Assembly: GCA_030435675.1 (NCBI GenBank)
Contig: CM059623.1
Coordinates: 2,692,012 to 2,756,011 of the forward strand
DNA: 64,000 bases
Direction: 5' to 3'
Source of the DNA: Steinernema hermaphroditum
Lineage: Eukaryota > Nematoda > Chromadorea > Rhabditida > Steinernematidae
Of this stretch, positions 46,700 to 57,425 are shown one piece after another. The notes beneath the pieces are model-generated. The model saw only the letters and a program-made list of their open reading frames with translations, was not told the origin of the DNA and ran no database searches. The stretch's first letter is position 1, and the number at the start of each line of letters is the position of its first letter. The position numbers and the translations under genes were made by a program.

Positions 46700-46865
46700 A
46701 TCACTCTCTTTCAGAGATATTTCTCTGATAATTTTTGGGAAAGTAACTCACATTTAATTGAAGAAAACGCTCGCCGGTCGTGGAAAGTAATCTGACCGAG
46801 ATGGCAGTGTTTTCGCTGTGTCCTAACGAAATGTGTCGCTTTCACACTTCACTGTTTTTTGAACA
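46700..46865. repeat. Dispersed direct repeat (LTR-like), copy 2
   Basis: Partner of 40335-40500: AAAACGCTCGCCGGTCGTGG, then CTTTCACACTTCAC and TGTTTTTT, in the same orientation. Confidence 0.6.
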
Positions 46866-46939
46866 TAATGATGCACAACGCCCACCTAAGGGCCAAACGC
46901 CAAAATGAAAAATGCTGAGTTTGGTTGCTTGTTGCTCAG

Positions 46940-49260
46940 CTGATCACTCCAGCGCCGAGAGTTGGCGTCAGGAATAGGCTTACTTTTATTCATTTTCAGC
47001 CTTCAATTCAAAACACTATCCCGACCTCGAAAAACAAAACAGTACGCAAAGTACGTCTTTGTTCAAAAAACATGGAAAACCGCAAAACTATGGTAGCCGG
47101 ATGGTCCTGCCAGGAACACATTTACGGCTACGTTTACGACAAACGGAGCCCAAGGAGATGGTGCGTCACCGAAGATTTAAGATATCAGAAACATAACAGG
47201 ACTTACGTTCCGTTGTATACTGAGCTCAGATGGTGATCGACATCAATCGAAGGTTGTAAATACTGAAAAAAGAAACAGAGTTATAGTAAAGTCTCCTGAA
47301 AAGAGGGAAATATGTCGCGCGACTCGGCGGAGGAGAGAGTTGTTTATTTCGTTTTTGCGCGCCTCCAAAAGACGCAGCTGGGCACAGATAGGCGGCGGCG
47401 GTCCGCCGCATCCGATCGATTTTGAGTCACAATTCCCAGTCTTTCCCAAAAAGTGCACTTTAGAAGGAGAAAGAATTGTAAATATTGGGTTCACCCTCCT
47501 TTGTAACTATTACATACACGGTTCGAACTCTTATTCCAAAACGTGTATATTATGAATCGATCCGATACGATCTCAACGATCGATCGATCTCAACGATTCA
47601 TGGTCGCACTATAAAAAACACAGATGTAACGATTTTTATCTTTTATAATTATAGTTTAGCGAGTTTTTAGAAGATGAAGGAACATACAGGAAAGGCATAC
47701 TTCTTTCACCAAGTTTGAAGAGGAACCGCATGAGAACGCAGTGCCCACGATTGTCAGGGCGATTGGCACCGTTTTCAGGGCGGCTGTCACTATGGTGGTG
47801 AACCAGGCCACTCCTGATCTTCCAGCTATATTCGTGCGGGTCTGGGCACAGGCATAATCGACTGCTTCGCTCAAGAAGGAATTCTGTCCTGTCGTGTGCT
47901 CGCCTCTTTCCCTCTTGATCAGGGTACCTACGTAGACAGGGGAACTTCTTCTTGAATAGTCTTCTTCAGATGGGGAACCAAAAGCCTTGCAGGCCAAAAG
48001 GCTCCGTGCCGCTTCCAGCGCCTCGGTTACCACAGTGGCGATAGAGTCCACGGCGGGATTCGTAGTAATGGTCGGGGAAACAGAATTAGTAAAGTTCGGG
48101 CTGGTATAGGTCCTGGTTGATCGATCGGAGTTGCGGTTGAATGATTGTGCCTCGGAACGGCCATGGTTATCCTTCGCGTACCGGGGATGATGGCGTCCTT
48201 GCGTTGTCCGGCGCTTGGGCGGAGGTGACGTATCTGTTACCGCTGCCCAGGCATCATATCTTGAGCGCGGAATCTCCTGGTGGCGGAACCGGTGGCGAGC
48301 TGCGATTGCCCACACCAAGCTCTACCACCCCCACCATATACCCGAACCGCGTCTGCCACTTGGCAACATTCCGTTGTTAGATTTATTTGAACTTTTTTAC
48401 ATTCTTTTTCTCTCTGGGATTTCTTCATTCCTCATGGAACCTATGTTTTTCGCGATGGTTTTTCACGTGGGGCACTCAGTGTCTTCAAAAGTTGCCTCTG
48501 GCCCTTAAAACTGTCGAATAAGGGGGTGACGTATACTTTTGTCGAGCACTGTATATTTTCCTCTCCTGTGCATTATGTTACATATTATGATATGTTTTAT
48601 GTGAATTCAATAAAAGTGTGATTGTATTCACTTTTTTTGTGTTTTGGTCCCGAGGCGCTGACAAAAGAGTTTAGGTGCGCGAAAAAAGGTTCTTCCCCGA
48701 TTGAGTCTCCTTCGTCGACGTTCGAATCTTAGATCTGCCTGAAGTCTTCTTGTTTCAGGGATTCCATCAATCCAGAATTGTGACGAAGAACGGCCTGATG
48801 CGGATGAAACCCGTGGCGCGCCAATAGTGACAATTCTGTGCCCTTCTAAAGTGCACTTGTGACTTGGCAATTGTGACACAAAATCGATCGGATCGGCGGG
48901 CCGTCGGCGACTGTCGGAGGCGACGGCTATGGCTCGCCGCCGCCGTTCCTTTCTGTGTCCAGCGGCGTCTTTTGGAGGCGCGCAAAAACGAAATAAACAA
49001 CTCTTTCTCCTCCGTCCAGTCGCGCGACATATTTCGCGCTTTTGAGAAACGTTGCTTTAACTCTGGTGCACTCTTTTCAGTATTTACAACTTTCGATTGA
49101 TGTCGATCACCATCTGAGCTCAGTATCCAACTGAAAGTAAGTCATGTTATGTTTCTAACATCTTAAATCTTCGGTGAAAGTCGCTGTAAAAGTGTTCGTG
49201 TCGGGACCATCGGGCTACCGTACTTTCGCAGTTACCCGTTTATTTCGAAGCTTGTTTATC
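46940..49260. mobile_element. Long-inverted-repeat element with internal ORF
   Basis: Left arm about 46940-47465 and inverted right arm about 48835-49240 carry the same family sequence (CTTCCGTTGTATACTGAGC, GATCGACATCAATCGAAGG, CGCGCGACTC, CAAAGTGCACTT). The 1.37-kb interior contains a 220-codon open frame on the minus strand. Exact ends and target duplication were not resolved. Confidence 0.65.
47656..48318 (-). CDS. ORF inside the long-inverted-repeat element, function unknown
   Basis: 220 codons open, but no ATG at the 5' end of the frame, so an upstream exon or a shorter protein is likely. The N-terminal half is Ser/Thr/Arg-rich; the C-terminal third is hydrophobic with Cys (WFTTIVTAALKTVPIALTIV, then CGSSSNLVKEVC). 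It is not a recognisable transposase. It lies wholly between the two inverted arms and could be its only protein or captured sequence. Confidence 0.35.
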   Translation of the reverse strand: MVWAIAARHRFRHQEIPRSRYDAWAAVTDTSPPPKRRTTQGRHHPRYAKDNHGRSEAQSFNRNSDRSTRTYTSPNFTNSVSPTITTNPAVDSIATVVTEALEAARSLLACKAFGSPSEEDYSRRSSPVYVGTLIKRERGEHTTGQNSFLSEAVDYACAQTRTNIAGRSGVAWFTTIVTAALKTVPIALTIVGTAFSCGSSSNLVKEVCLSCMFLHLLKTR

Positions 49261-49336
49261 GTTTTTTACATCTAAGGCGTATTGATTTTAACGCGGCGTC
49301 AAATGAATAGAAATGAGCCCACACCGACAATGTATA

Positions 49337-49370
49337 TTAGGTTGAAACATTGAAAATGAGCGTTTTTTAT
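49337..49370 (+). mobile_element. Mariner-like terminal repeat, solo
   Basis: TATATTAGGTTGAAACATTG followed by AAAATGAGCG resembles a mariner end with its TA target; no transposase nearby. Confidence 0.5.
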
Positions 49371-49484
49371 TCGAGTTTGTTCACTGTCCGGTCTGGTCGT
49401 AAAGCCGGTGTGTCGCCACTCATGTGCGTGTCACAGTCGACCATGGTCACCTCTCATTTTTGTGTGAAATATAATTTTCTGGTA

Positions 49485-49612
49485 TAAATTTCAACCGTAC
49501 CCCTTGGGATTTGGACCGTCCCTTAGATTTGAACCCTCCCCCTTTTTCGTGGATTTGAACCGTCCCCATGAGATTTCGACTCTCCCCTCTGGATGAGCTG
49601 GGATTAGAATAA
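49485..49612. repeat. Degenerate tandem repeat, about 27 bp unit
   Basis: Four to five diverged units of a GGATTTGAACCGTCCCC-like motif followed by CTT/TTT-rich bases. Confidence 0.5.
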
Positions 49613-50462
49613 TGAACTTCTAATAATAGTAAAATTTTACTCATTCACATCCTATGACGAAAAACGTCGCGATTGTGAAATGCGAAATGATGTATCAGTT
49701 TCCTATTGTATTAATTGTGTGATGGACATTGACTGTCTTCAGCCACAAACACCGCTAGGTCTTACTTAAAGGGAGCAAAGAGATGGGACTACGGTAGTTT
49801 CACAAGGAGCACTTTTCCATGTTGTGACTCTCGCATCAATGATCCAACAACGGGGACGACCGCACGACCAGCTGACGATCACATGATCATCCGGAAGGGT
49901 CGACGCGCCGGAGGACTACAAAAGACAGCGACCAGTCAAGGCCCCGCAGCTACGGTGATAGCAGCATTTCTATTGAGACCATCAATAAACGTTGTAAAAC
50001 CGATTTCAAGAAAAATAGGAGACCTAAAGCGATGACTCTTTTCCTGTAAATTCTCTGTCCAACATGCTACATAATGTTAGTGAAACCGGTGCTGTATTGC
50101 CACTTTTTTAAAAGATAGCTCTTGACTACTGCCTGCCATTTCAGGATGCAAAAAGCACTGCAGGGAGTGCCGCTTCGATCGATGCCTGCGAGCCGGAATG
50201 ACAGTAGTATACCACCGAACCCGAAAAAATCGATAATTCCCCAATCAGGACAAATTTAAGCCCCGCCCTAAAGATTTCACTGAAATGTGGGCGTGGTTTC
50301 CGGTTTATGTGGGTGGTCTTAGCTAATTAATTACTCTCAACTTAAGTAATTAACCTTAATTACTCTACGTTTAATTGAATTTAATTAACTTTTTGTCCGG
50401 ATCCGTGGTTTTGTTTATTTTTTTGTCGATCAATGTCCGGATCCGTGACAGTCAATTTCAGA

Positions 50463-50535
50463 AGGACCCGGGAGGAGTCGAACCTGGAAGCCTCGCGCGG
50501 AAGCCGCCTTGTACCACTCAGCCACAAGCGCACTA
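50463..50535 (-). pseudogene. tRNA-like remnant (Ser/Gly-like)
   Basis: Minus strand has TGGCTGAGTGG (A-box-like) and AGGTTCGACTCC (B box) at tRNA spacing, but the acceptor, anticodon and T stems do not pair well. Confidence 0.45.
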
Positions 50536-50990
50536 AGAGTGGAAGGCCCCCCTTTGCCTTCAGTGGAAGGCACCCCTTTGCCTTCAGTTTGGCGCCAATT
50601 TTGTTGCGAAATAAGATCAAACTATATTTCGAAATCGAGATCAAGAAAAATTTCAGGAAACAAATAGGAAAATACACATAAATGGCGCCTGAAGCCCTAT
50701 CTCTGAAGCCTCTATCTCTGAAACAACTCTGGAAATTGTTCTGAAGCAGCTTATGCGTTAATCATCTTTCCCTCCAAAAGTGATGATCCCACGATCATTT
50801 ATGCCCTGAAAGTTCAATCGACGTGCCTTTCTAATTAATTATGCCGTTCCCAGGCTCTTGCCTCCAGAGGAATCCTCAGGCTCCGACACGCCTTCTCCAA
50901 AGTTGCATATAAGAAACCCCCCCCCTCTCACCACCTGAACCATCGCTCCTCGTATCCGCGTTACACTAACATTTCTTTTTTCAGGATAAA

Positions 50991-51278
50991 ATGGCCAAGT
51001 ATGTTCGAGTTGCCTTAGGTATCAGCCCCGTATGGAAGCTGAGCGAAGAGGACGAGGGCTGCTTTTACACCATGGCACGTATTCTGAACTTCATTGCACC
51101 TCCGAAAGCTAACAACGAACCAACGAACGAACAAGTTGCATATAAGGAGCTACTCATTGGCCAATTATCTGAAAATAAAGATGTCAACGGTACTCCAAGT
51201 TCTGCTAGGAAGATCGACGCTTCAGTGTCTGTCAGAAACCGAACTTGTCCTCTACGAGTCGGTGTGCAAGCTCCTTAA
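50991..51278 (+). CDS. Small protein of unknown family, upstream of a tandem pair
   Basis: 95 residues from the ATG at 50991, right after a strong acceptor-like TTTTTTCAG (cis or trans splice). The first 40 residues (KYVRVALGISPVW, then LSEEDEGCFYTMARILNFI) resemble the start of the overlapping ORF at 51181 (TVLQVLLG, then LSETELVLYESVCKLLNLV). The two are thus diverged tandem copies. After residue about 65 this frame runs over the second copy in the wrong phase and is probably not meaningful. A TATATAAG-like box (50905) precedes it. Confidence 0.45.
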   Translation: MAKYVRVALGISPVWKLSEEDEGCFYTMARILNFIAPPKANNEPTNEQVAYKELLIGQLSENKDVNGTPSSARKIDASVSVRNRTCPLRVGVQAP

Positions 51279-51381
51279 TCTCGTAAATCCGCACTCATTC
51301 GAGACCCAGCCATGGACACGCATCGCAATCCTGCCAGCCAACGAACGTCTTACAATCTTCGAAGCACATGTGCCCTCGTGA
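51181..51381 (+). CDS. Small protein, downstream tandem paralog overlapping the previous ORF
   Basis: 66 residues from the ATG at 51181, in a different frame from the 50991 ORF. Its start parallels that protein's start residue by residue. It ends at a stop at 51381; an AATAAA follows at about 51606. Either a frameshift splits one two-unit protein, or there are two overlapping genes. Confidence 0.4.
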   Translation: MSTVLQVLLGRSTLQCLSETELVLYESVCKLLNLVNPHSFETQPWTRIAILPANERLTIFEAHVPS

Positions 51382-52383
51382 AAGTGATTGTGAATGATTC
51401 ATTTGAGATGAGCGTGTAGATGTAGAAATCACAGAAGCTGGAGTTCTCAGATTTTGTGGTGAAGAAGTATGAACCAGGGCTGTGTACACTCTCGACTCTC
51501 AAAATTTATAAGGGAAATCGTACCGTATGGATGACAGAAGCATCCAAATTCGGTTCGTTCGCGGTGCAGTAAAGGTCTAAATACACAATGACAATCAGTG
51601 GATACAATAAAAAGAGATGCACGGAAACAAGCTACGATGTGTGAAAGTGACACATTTCATCAGGACGCAGACAAAACACTATCAGACCAGTCACATTACT
51701 TTTCACGACGGACGAGCGTATTCTTCAGTTAAAAGTAAGGTGCTTTCTCAGAACTTATTGGTTCTAGTGATCTCTTCAGCTATTCTCAACATTCATGACG
51801 GAGTCGCCCTAGGGGAAATCGCGATTACGGAGGAAACCTCCGAAATCTCGACGGCCGAGGACGCCGAGGAGGCCGAGGAAATCGACGAGGTCGGAGTTCA
51901 AGTCACTACCCCAGACCAAAGAGTGTCGAGCCCCCCCCCTCGGGGGAAATACACGTGTTAAATCGCTTAGCTTCGGTAGTGTAGGCAAAGGTTAGTGTTA
52001 TTTTTGAATGAACCCATTTTGGACTGTTTTGTGAAAGGGAATCTTCAGCACATCGGAGGCCGGGGACAAAAAGCAGTCCTTCACTGAGAGCACCATCGCC
52101 TACGCTCTTTGAAATCGACACCGAAAGGACGGATGGAAGTTCATGTGCTCGAAGTAATCGGTCAACCTCGGAGATTTTGACATACAAAGTCACAACATCC
52201 AGCAATTCTGTTCCGGAATCTCCAAAGCCCATAAAGGTAGAGACTGCTGAACATTAAAAAACTCCACTGAAATTATAGTTTCTTTGCTTCAATTGTCAAG
52301 GTGATCACGACCGCGACTTCTATCGAGTTCCTTGCAGCGTAGGTTGATGACAGATGATAATATATTCGCAAGTATGTTTTCAG

Positions 52384-52531
52384 ACCACGTTCAGTGCTAA
52401 TTGTAAGCACGAGGTACAGACTCGGGCCTATTTCTCGAAAACTGCGAGCAGCCCTCGGCCTGCGGGACGACGACCTTCCTCCATGGACTTACCGGATGGG
52501 GGAGGAAGGATACCCGCCGACATATTTAAAG
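52384..52531 (+). pseudogene. Isolated exon with PSP domain (ZCCHC8/SF3B2-like)
   Basis: Bounded by an acceptor (TTTTCAG at 52377-52383) and a donor (AAG|GTGCGC). It reads GPISRKLRAALGLRDDDLPP and WTYRMGEEGYPPTYLK, the PSP domain found in spliceosome-associated ZCCHC8 and SF3B2. No other exons of such a gene were found on either side, so it is probably a captured or relic fragment. Confidence 0.7.
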
Positions 52532-52920
52532 GTGCGCCTGATTTGCATGGCTCTTTATAACATGGCTTTATTCGTCTTTAGAGCCGCCGTATACGATACA
52601 GTTAACTGTCATCAGAAGTCCTTTGGCGCCGTCGTCGGCTCATGTCCGCCATTTTTGTTGTATTTAAGGGCGCGGCCTCTTTCAATTAACCGTGCTTTAA
52701 CCATCTGCCGTTCCGCCGTGACCCTACGAACCTGTGCAACAGACGAGCAGTTCGCAGATGGAAACTCAACGACAACGACAAACAAGGAAAAGGAGGAGAA
52801 AAACCGACGCCGTCAGTAGAGTGATGGTTGTCCACGGCACTGTGCCAGAGACCTCAATGGTCAGTGGAGCACTTCCCACTAAACGGATATTTTCAGAATG
52901 GCTTTTACTAAAAGCCTAAC

Positions 52921-53032
52921 CTGATTCTCCACAGTCACGACCTCCGTTAGGGCAGAGACAACCGAAGAAGCCACTCAAACTCTCCAAACACTGACCACCG
53001 TGAAGACAGCTTATATCCTCGCAAACTGTCAT
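52921..53032 (-). pseudogene. Isolated EGF-like exon
   Basis: Minus-strand exon between TTTGCAG and CAG|GTTAGG encodes C-EDIS-C-LHGGQ-C-LESLSGFFG-C-L-C-PNGGRD-C, a complete six-cysteine EGF-like module. No neighbouring exons are recognisable. It lies opposite and next to the PSP exon. Confidence 0.7.
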
Positions 53033-53264
53033 CTGCAAACAACCCAACGTCGAGCAACCAAAGATCACGGTTATCCAAATTCCAGACGAGCGAACTCCAA
53101 CGGACCAAAACCATCTGCGCAACAACCTCGCCGACGACGGCTGTCGTAATCCGTTGATAACTCTTATGTGCACGAACTCCCTATAACTCCACCCCTTTTG
53201 CCAACTCTCTCCAAAGCCCAAATACCTTCCCTTTCTCCGCATATTTTCCAACCATCCCAAATCA

Positions 53265-53870
53265 ATGAACCGTCATTCTTCTATGTTCTCCTCCCAATCG
53301 CGACCTCACAGTGAGCATGTACGTCAACGATCTCAAAACGTCGGAAAACCTGCGTCAGACCCTCGATTCGCGGCAGCAAGCAAGACGACGAATCCTTTCG
53401 AATCCGACGAATCCCCGACGAAGCCACGCGAATACTTCACTCGATCTATTTCCATCAAAAAGGGTCCGGCTACTCTCTTCTTAAGTCACCTTCCGACAAC
53501 ACAGCGAAATCAGAGCCGCCTAACTACCTTGCTACTGGGAACGTTGCCAACCGGAACTACTCTACTTCGCCCAATGTGCTGCCAACGGAGATCTCCCGCA
53601 CCGATTCATCCAGAACTCCATACGATCCATCGCGACTCGACGGCGCTCGCCACAATCGAGAGGGGGTGTGTCAGGGAGGCGGACCTTCGGGTCGCCACCC
53701 TGCATGCTCCCAGGAACCGGTTTTCCGGCGAGAGGCAGTCGGCGACGTGCGAAGCCGTGCGGTCGGCTCTCCCTATCTCTCGTCTTCTTCTTGTCCGGCC
53801 CTAGTACACCCTTTCTGTAGTTTCACCTCCACCAATCCCACAAATAAGCACATTCCGTAATTCTCTCTAC
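53265..53870 (+). pseudogene. Frameshifted NPF-motif protein fragment
   Basis: The frame from the ATG at 53265 is Ser/Arg-rich and contains KTTNPFESDESPTKPREYF. At the homopolymer AAAAAGGG (about 53457-53464) the coding-like frame shifts by one and continues as GYSLLKSPSDNTAKSEPPNY to RTPYDPSRLDGARHNREG. A single base would restore one frame, so this is either a pseudogene or an assembly/sequencing indel. No domain recognised; NPF motifs elsewhere bind EH-domain endocytic proteins. Confidence 0.5.
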
Positions 53871-54104
53871 CGCTACCCCATTCACTAGGGTACACTACAC
53901 GGAACCCCTCCGGGAAGGGGAAAGGCACCGTGGACTCGTGAACTCGGATCACCATCGAAGGCCAGCTTGGCACCCCAAAGCTGACACAACAGAGCTTTAA
54001 CCGTCTCCCGATCCGCCGTGACATAACCCTACGAACCTACTAAGCTTTAACGCAGAAACAATCACATTTCAGGAATTTCAAGTTGACCCCCATAGTGGAT
54101 CCCC

Positions 54105-54240
54105 ACGTTCAGCTGCGAGATTCCTTTTTTGCTTCTTGTATAGCACTCTCTTAGCTCTATCTAATCATCATCAGTGCTTGTTCATAAACGACGATATCAG
54201 AGGAAATCACTCCGAATAAGACAAATAGGTCGAAAATGAG
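54105..54240. repeat. Dispersed repeat related to 29085-29215
   Basis: Shares AGATTCCTTTT, TAGCACTCTCTT, ATCAGAGGAAA and CACTC(C/G)GAATAAGACAAA in order with 29100-29205. Confidence 0.6.
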
Positions 54241-55139
54241 ACCAAAATATTTTTAAACTCGAAACTGTGCATATTCTACGAACAACGCATCCCGCCTTTG
54301 GTCGAAGAGTGGGCTGAAGTTATTCAGTCAAATGGTGAATACTTTGAAGTGAAAAGAACTTGAAGAACTAACAGTAACACGACAATTCCACTCCGTTTCT
54401 TTCCACCCTGACATTTCTAATGTTTAATTGATTGCTCCGCAAATAAAGGGCACTCAATCCAAGCAGATTTTAACAGCAAAAATTAGCAACAAAAATTAAC
54501 AAGGGGGAATGGGAGGGTCTCAAGATCCAAAGCGAGACGTAACGAAGCCTGGAGCGACGGGGAAACATGAGGGGTTCGACTCTCGGCCAGTTTCGTCGCC
54601 TCCATTTGAGAGCCATGACAGTGGCGGTCGATTGCTTCTTCTGGACGTATTGATTCAGACGAGACTCCGCTTTACATTCGTCTTTGGGGTTTGGTTGAAG
54701 GCATTCGGCGGTGACTGTTGCAGATGAGGCAAGGTTTTGGATTTTCGTCTAGAAATATTACGAATGGACAGAGTAAGCACGAATATTTCGAATTAAATTT
54801 GTCGCCGGCAGGCTGTTTGCCACCCGTTTTTGGTAGCTGGAGTGTGCGAATTCGCCCGCAGCTGAGTCTATCATTTCATAAGCCGTTAGCCAGGGGTGCT
54901 CGATTATGTGGTCAGTTGAATATGCCAAAGTACCCAATCAATCTTGTGGTCTGTTCTTTCCCCCAAAGTGATATATATTTCTATTGTCCGCCAACATGCG
55001 TGCGTAAGTGACTGTCACAACCCGCACACCCATTTTCAAAACAGAATGGAGAGTTCGTGGAATTCTTTCAAAAATAGACGTCAACAAAAGAATGCTCATT
55101 CATGTAGGAGCTCTATTTATCGTTCAGGTTTCGCATAGA

Positions 55140-55240
55140 GCTGTCGCGGGCCATAACCGTCGCCTCCGACAGTCGCCGACGGCCCGCCGATCCGATCGAT
55201 TTTGAGTCACAATTGCCAGTCCAAAGTGCACTTTAGAGAG
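55140..55240 (+). repeat. Long-inverted-repeat element arm, 3' fragment
   Basis: CCATAACCGTCGCCTCCGAC to CAAAGTGCACTTTAGAGAG; partial copy of the arm family. Confidence 0.75.
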
Positions 55241-55324
55241 GGAAAAATTCCAAAAAAAAAGAACTCTCTAGGCACGAGCCTAAGCCAACTCGGGATTTGC
55301 CAAAGCACTTATCGAACCGAGCAC

Positions 55325-55550
55325 CAAAGTTAAAGCAACGTTTCTCAAAAGAGGGAGATATGTCGCGCGACTCGGCGGAGGAGAAGGAGCTGTTTATTTC
55401 GTTTTTGCGCGCCTCCAAAGGACGCAGCTGGACTCAGAAAGGAACGGCGGCGGCGAGCCATAACCGTCGCCTCCGACTGTCGACGGCGGTCCGCCGATCC
55501 AATCGATTTTGAGTCACAATTCACAATCGAAAGTGCACTTTAGAGAGGAA
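55325..55550 (+). repeat. Long-inverted-repeat element arm, solo copy 2
   Basis: TTAAAGCAACGTTTCTCAAA through the block starting ATGTCGCGCGACTCGGCGGA (55360) to AAAGTGCACTTTAGAG. It carries an open frame of 50 codons, as do copies at 43072 and 61328. Confidence 0.8.
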
Positions 55551-55669
55551 AGATTTCAATCTGAAGTAAAGCATTCAACGATGATAATTTCCCATTTCTA
55601 AGCTTCTAAATTCTTGACAGGAAACGACAGAACGGGTAGGCCCCATCTTAATCCGAAGAATTTGAATTT

Positions 55670-56040
55670 AGGTGGTGTTCACTGATTCCGCTGTCTTCGT
55701 CGCTTTCGTCGACTTTGAGAAGGCGTTCGACTCCGTGGAAATCAACGCTGTGTGGAACGCGATCAAACGTCAAGGAGTTCCGGCTGCGATCATCAACCTG
55801 CTGCGGAAGATCTATGATCAAGCCGCGTCCTACGTCCAAATTGGTGAAGAACGTGTGCCGATCAAGATCCAGCGAGGAGTCCGAAGAATGGCGCCCGCCT
55901 GTGAAGAGACCTCTCGGAAGACCTCGAACCCGATGGAGCGATGACTTAACGAAGACACTGGGCAGCAAAAAATGGAGGCACCGTGCGCGTCAAGAAGCCA
56001 GAGGACGTTGGATAAATATGGGGTGCGACAACATGTGAAA
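55670..56040 (+). pseudogene. RTE-type non-LTR retrotransposon, internally deleted
   Basis: Begins in the reverse transcriptase (VAFVDFEKAFDSVE, including a catalytic Asp; LLRKIYDQAASYVQIGEE; IKIQRGVR). It then jumps directly to the C-terminal EWRPPVKRPLGRPRTRWSDD (in another frame), ending at a stop at 56038. The FADD catalytic core and thumb are missing. Confidence 0.85.
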
Positions 56041-56641
56041 AAGACTCACTCGTGTCGCGGTGGCGAGCGGTCGGTCCCTCCGGTCGCTCTCTGAGTGTCT
56101 GGTTGGCCAGATGGCAAACCCCGTGGCAGTTGTGACTGTTCCGGCTTCCAGAGGGAATTGGGACACCCGGAAGCCGTAGTCCCACCACCGCTGACAACAA
56201 GATGTCCGACGCCATAAATCCGACGCCCGACGCTGCGTGAGATGTCATCCCGAAGGTCACCGACGCTCTGAGGACACCAATACTGAGGAAGACGCAACCC
56301 CCGAACCACGGACTCATCTCTCCGTAGCAGATGCGAGCTCAGAAGCCTCCTCTGACGCAGAAGCCTCCTCAAACGCCCCGAGAAGAAGAAGTTCGGCCGC
56401 CATTTCCGGAGTTTTGCCGATTCCCAGATGCACAGTGAAGCGCGCCGTCTACGACCGCTACGACATCAACGCCACGCCAAGGGATGAAGCCTACAGTAAT
56501 GAGATATCCTCTGTTGTCTATTAATCGGTGTCATGCAAGGCGTAACGCCTTTGATTCATGAAGTAAAATCGTGAAAATCGCGACAACATGTAATATGTTA
56601 GATATCGCAATAAATTCGTAAATTCGTAAATTCACGATTTG

Positions 56642-56941
56642 GCCTGGAAGCTATTCATGTATGGCAAGATGGAGATACTTCGTATATCTGAAGGTCACAA
56701 TCTTACCCTCTCCGAATTATCACATGCGATTGATTTCTGCTTAAATAGAGGCCAATCCCGAACATATCATCTCTCTTGCAGCACTCTGCAAGTGGACCAA
56801 ATGAAGCAGTATCTTGTAGCTGTTGGCTTGTCAATGTCAGGCAGTTGTTACGAGTTAAATCGGGGAAGCAAACGTGTTAAGGTACAGTTCCGTGGTGGCC
56901 TGCCCGCCACAGTTTCCTTGTTCTATTCAAGTGAGCGTTGA
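56642..56941 (+). other. Open frame of about 100 codons, unassigned
   Basis: Reads ILRISEGHNLTLSELSHAID and RTYHLSCSTLQVDQMKQYLV; reminiscent of C-terminal parts of nematode F-box-associated proteins but without an ATG at a sensible place. Possibly an exon or a gene relic. Confidence 0.3.
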
Positions 56942-57093
56942 ACAAGAGTTTGAATCCAGTTCTCACTGTCTTACTTGAAGAAATAGATGACGGTTACTCT
57001 TTCGTTCATACACTGCTGAACATCTCGCTAGGTGAACGAAACATAACAAGCCGCATGTTTCATAATAAAGAGCAACAAAAACGACTTGGGATA

Positions 57094-57425
57094 TCACAGA
57101 TTCATCTCGAAGTGACCACGTTCGGCCGCGATGCGGGCTTCCAAATGCTTTGAAAAATCTTTCACTGTGAACGCTTGACTTCGAATTGATATTTCGTCCC
57201 ATGTCCTCTGGAGAGAGATCTTCAACAAGTCGATTGTTGGTTGACGAACTCTGCAGGTTTTACTCTCCACGATGCTCCACACCACAAAATTCAAGGGTTA
57301 AAATCTGGGCTGCGTGAGGGCCAATCTTCTTTTGTTCAGAAATCTGAGATCCGCCACCGACAGAGATTCATTGCTGATTTGGCTTCGTGAGCGGGTGTCC
57401 AGTCTTGCATCAGCGTCCATCGCCT
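57094..57425 (-). pseudogene. Mariner-like transposase remnant (C-terminal part)
   Basis: Minus strand gives, across stops and frame changes, QDWTPAHEAKSAM (catalytic-Asp region), KEDWPSRSPDFNP (third catalytic Asp), then VVWSIVESK, LLKISLQRTWDEI and HLEARIAAERGHFE. This is the order of mariner transposases. Clearly dead. Confidence 0.85.

Noticed and set aside
54540..54600. GGGGTTCGACTC match resembling a tRNA B box
   Set aside because: No A box at the right spacing and no stems; single-box matches are expected by chance.
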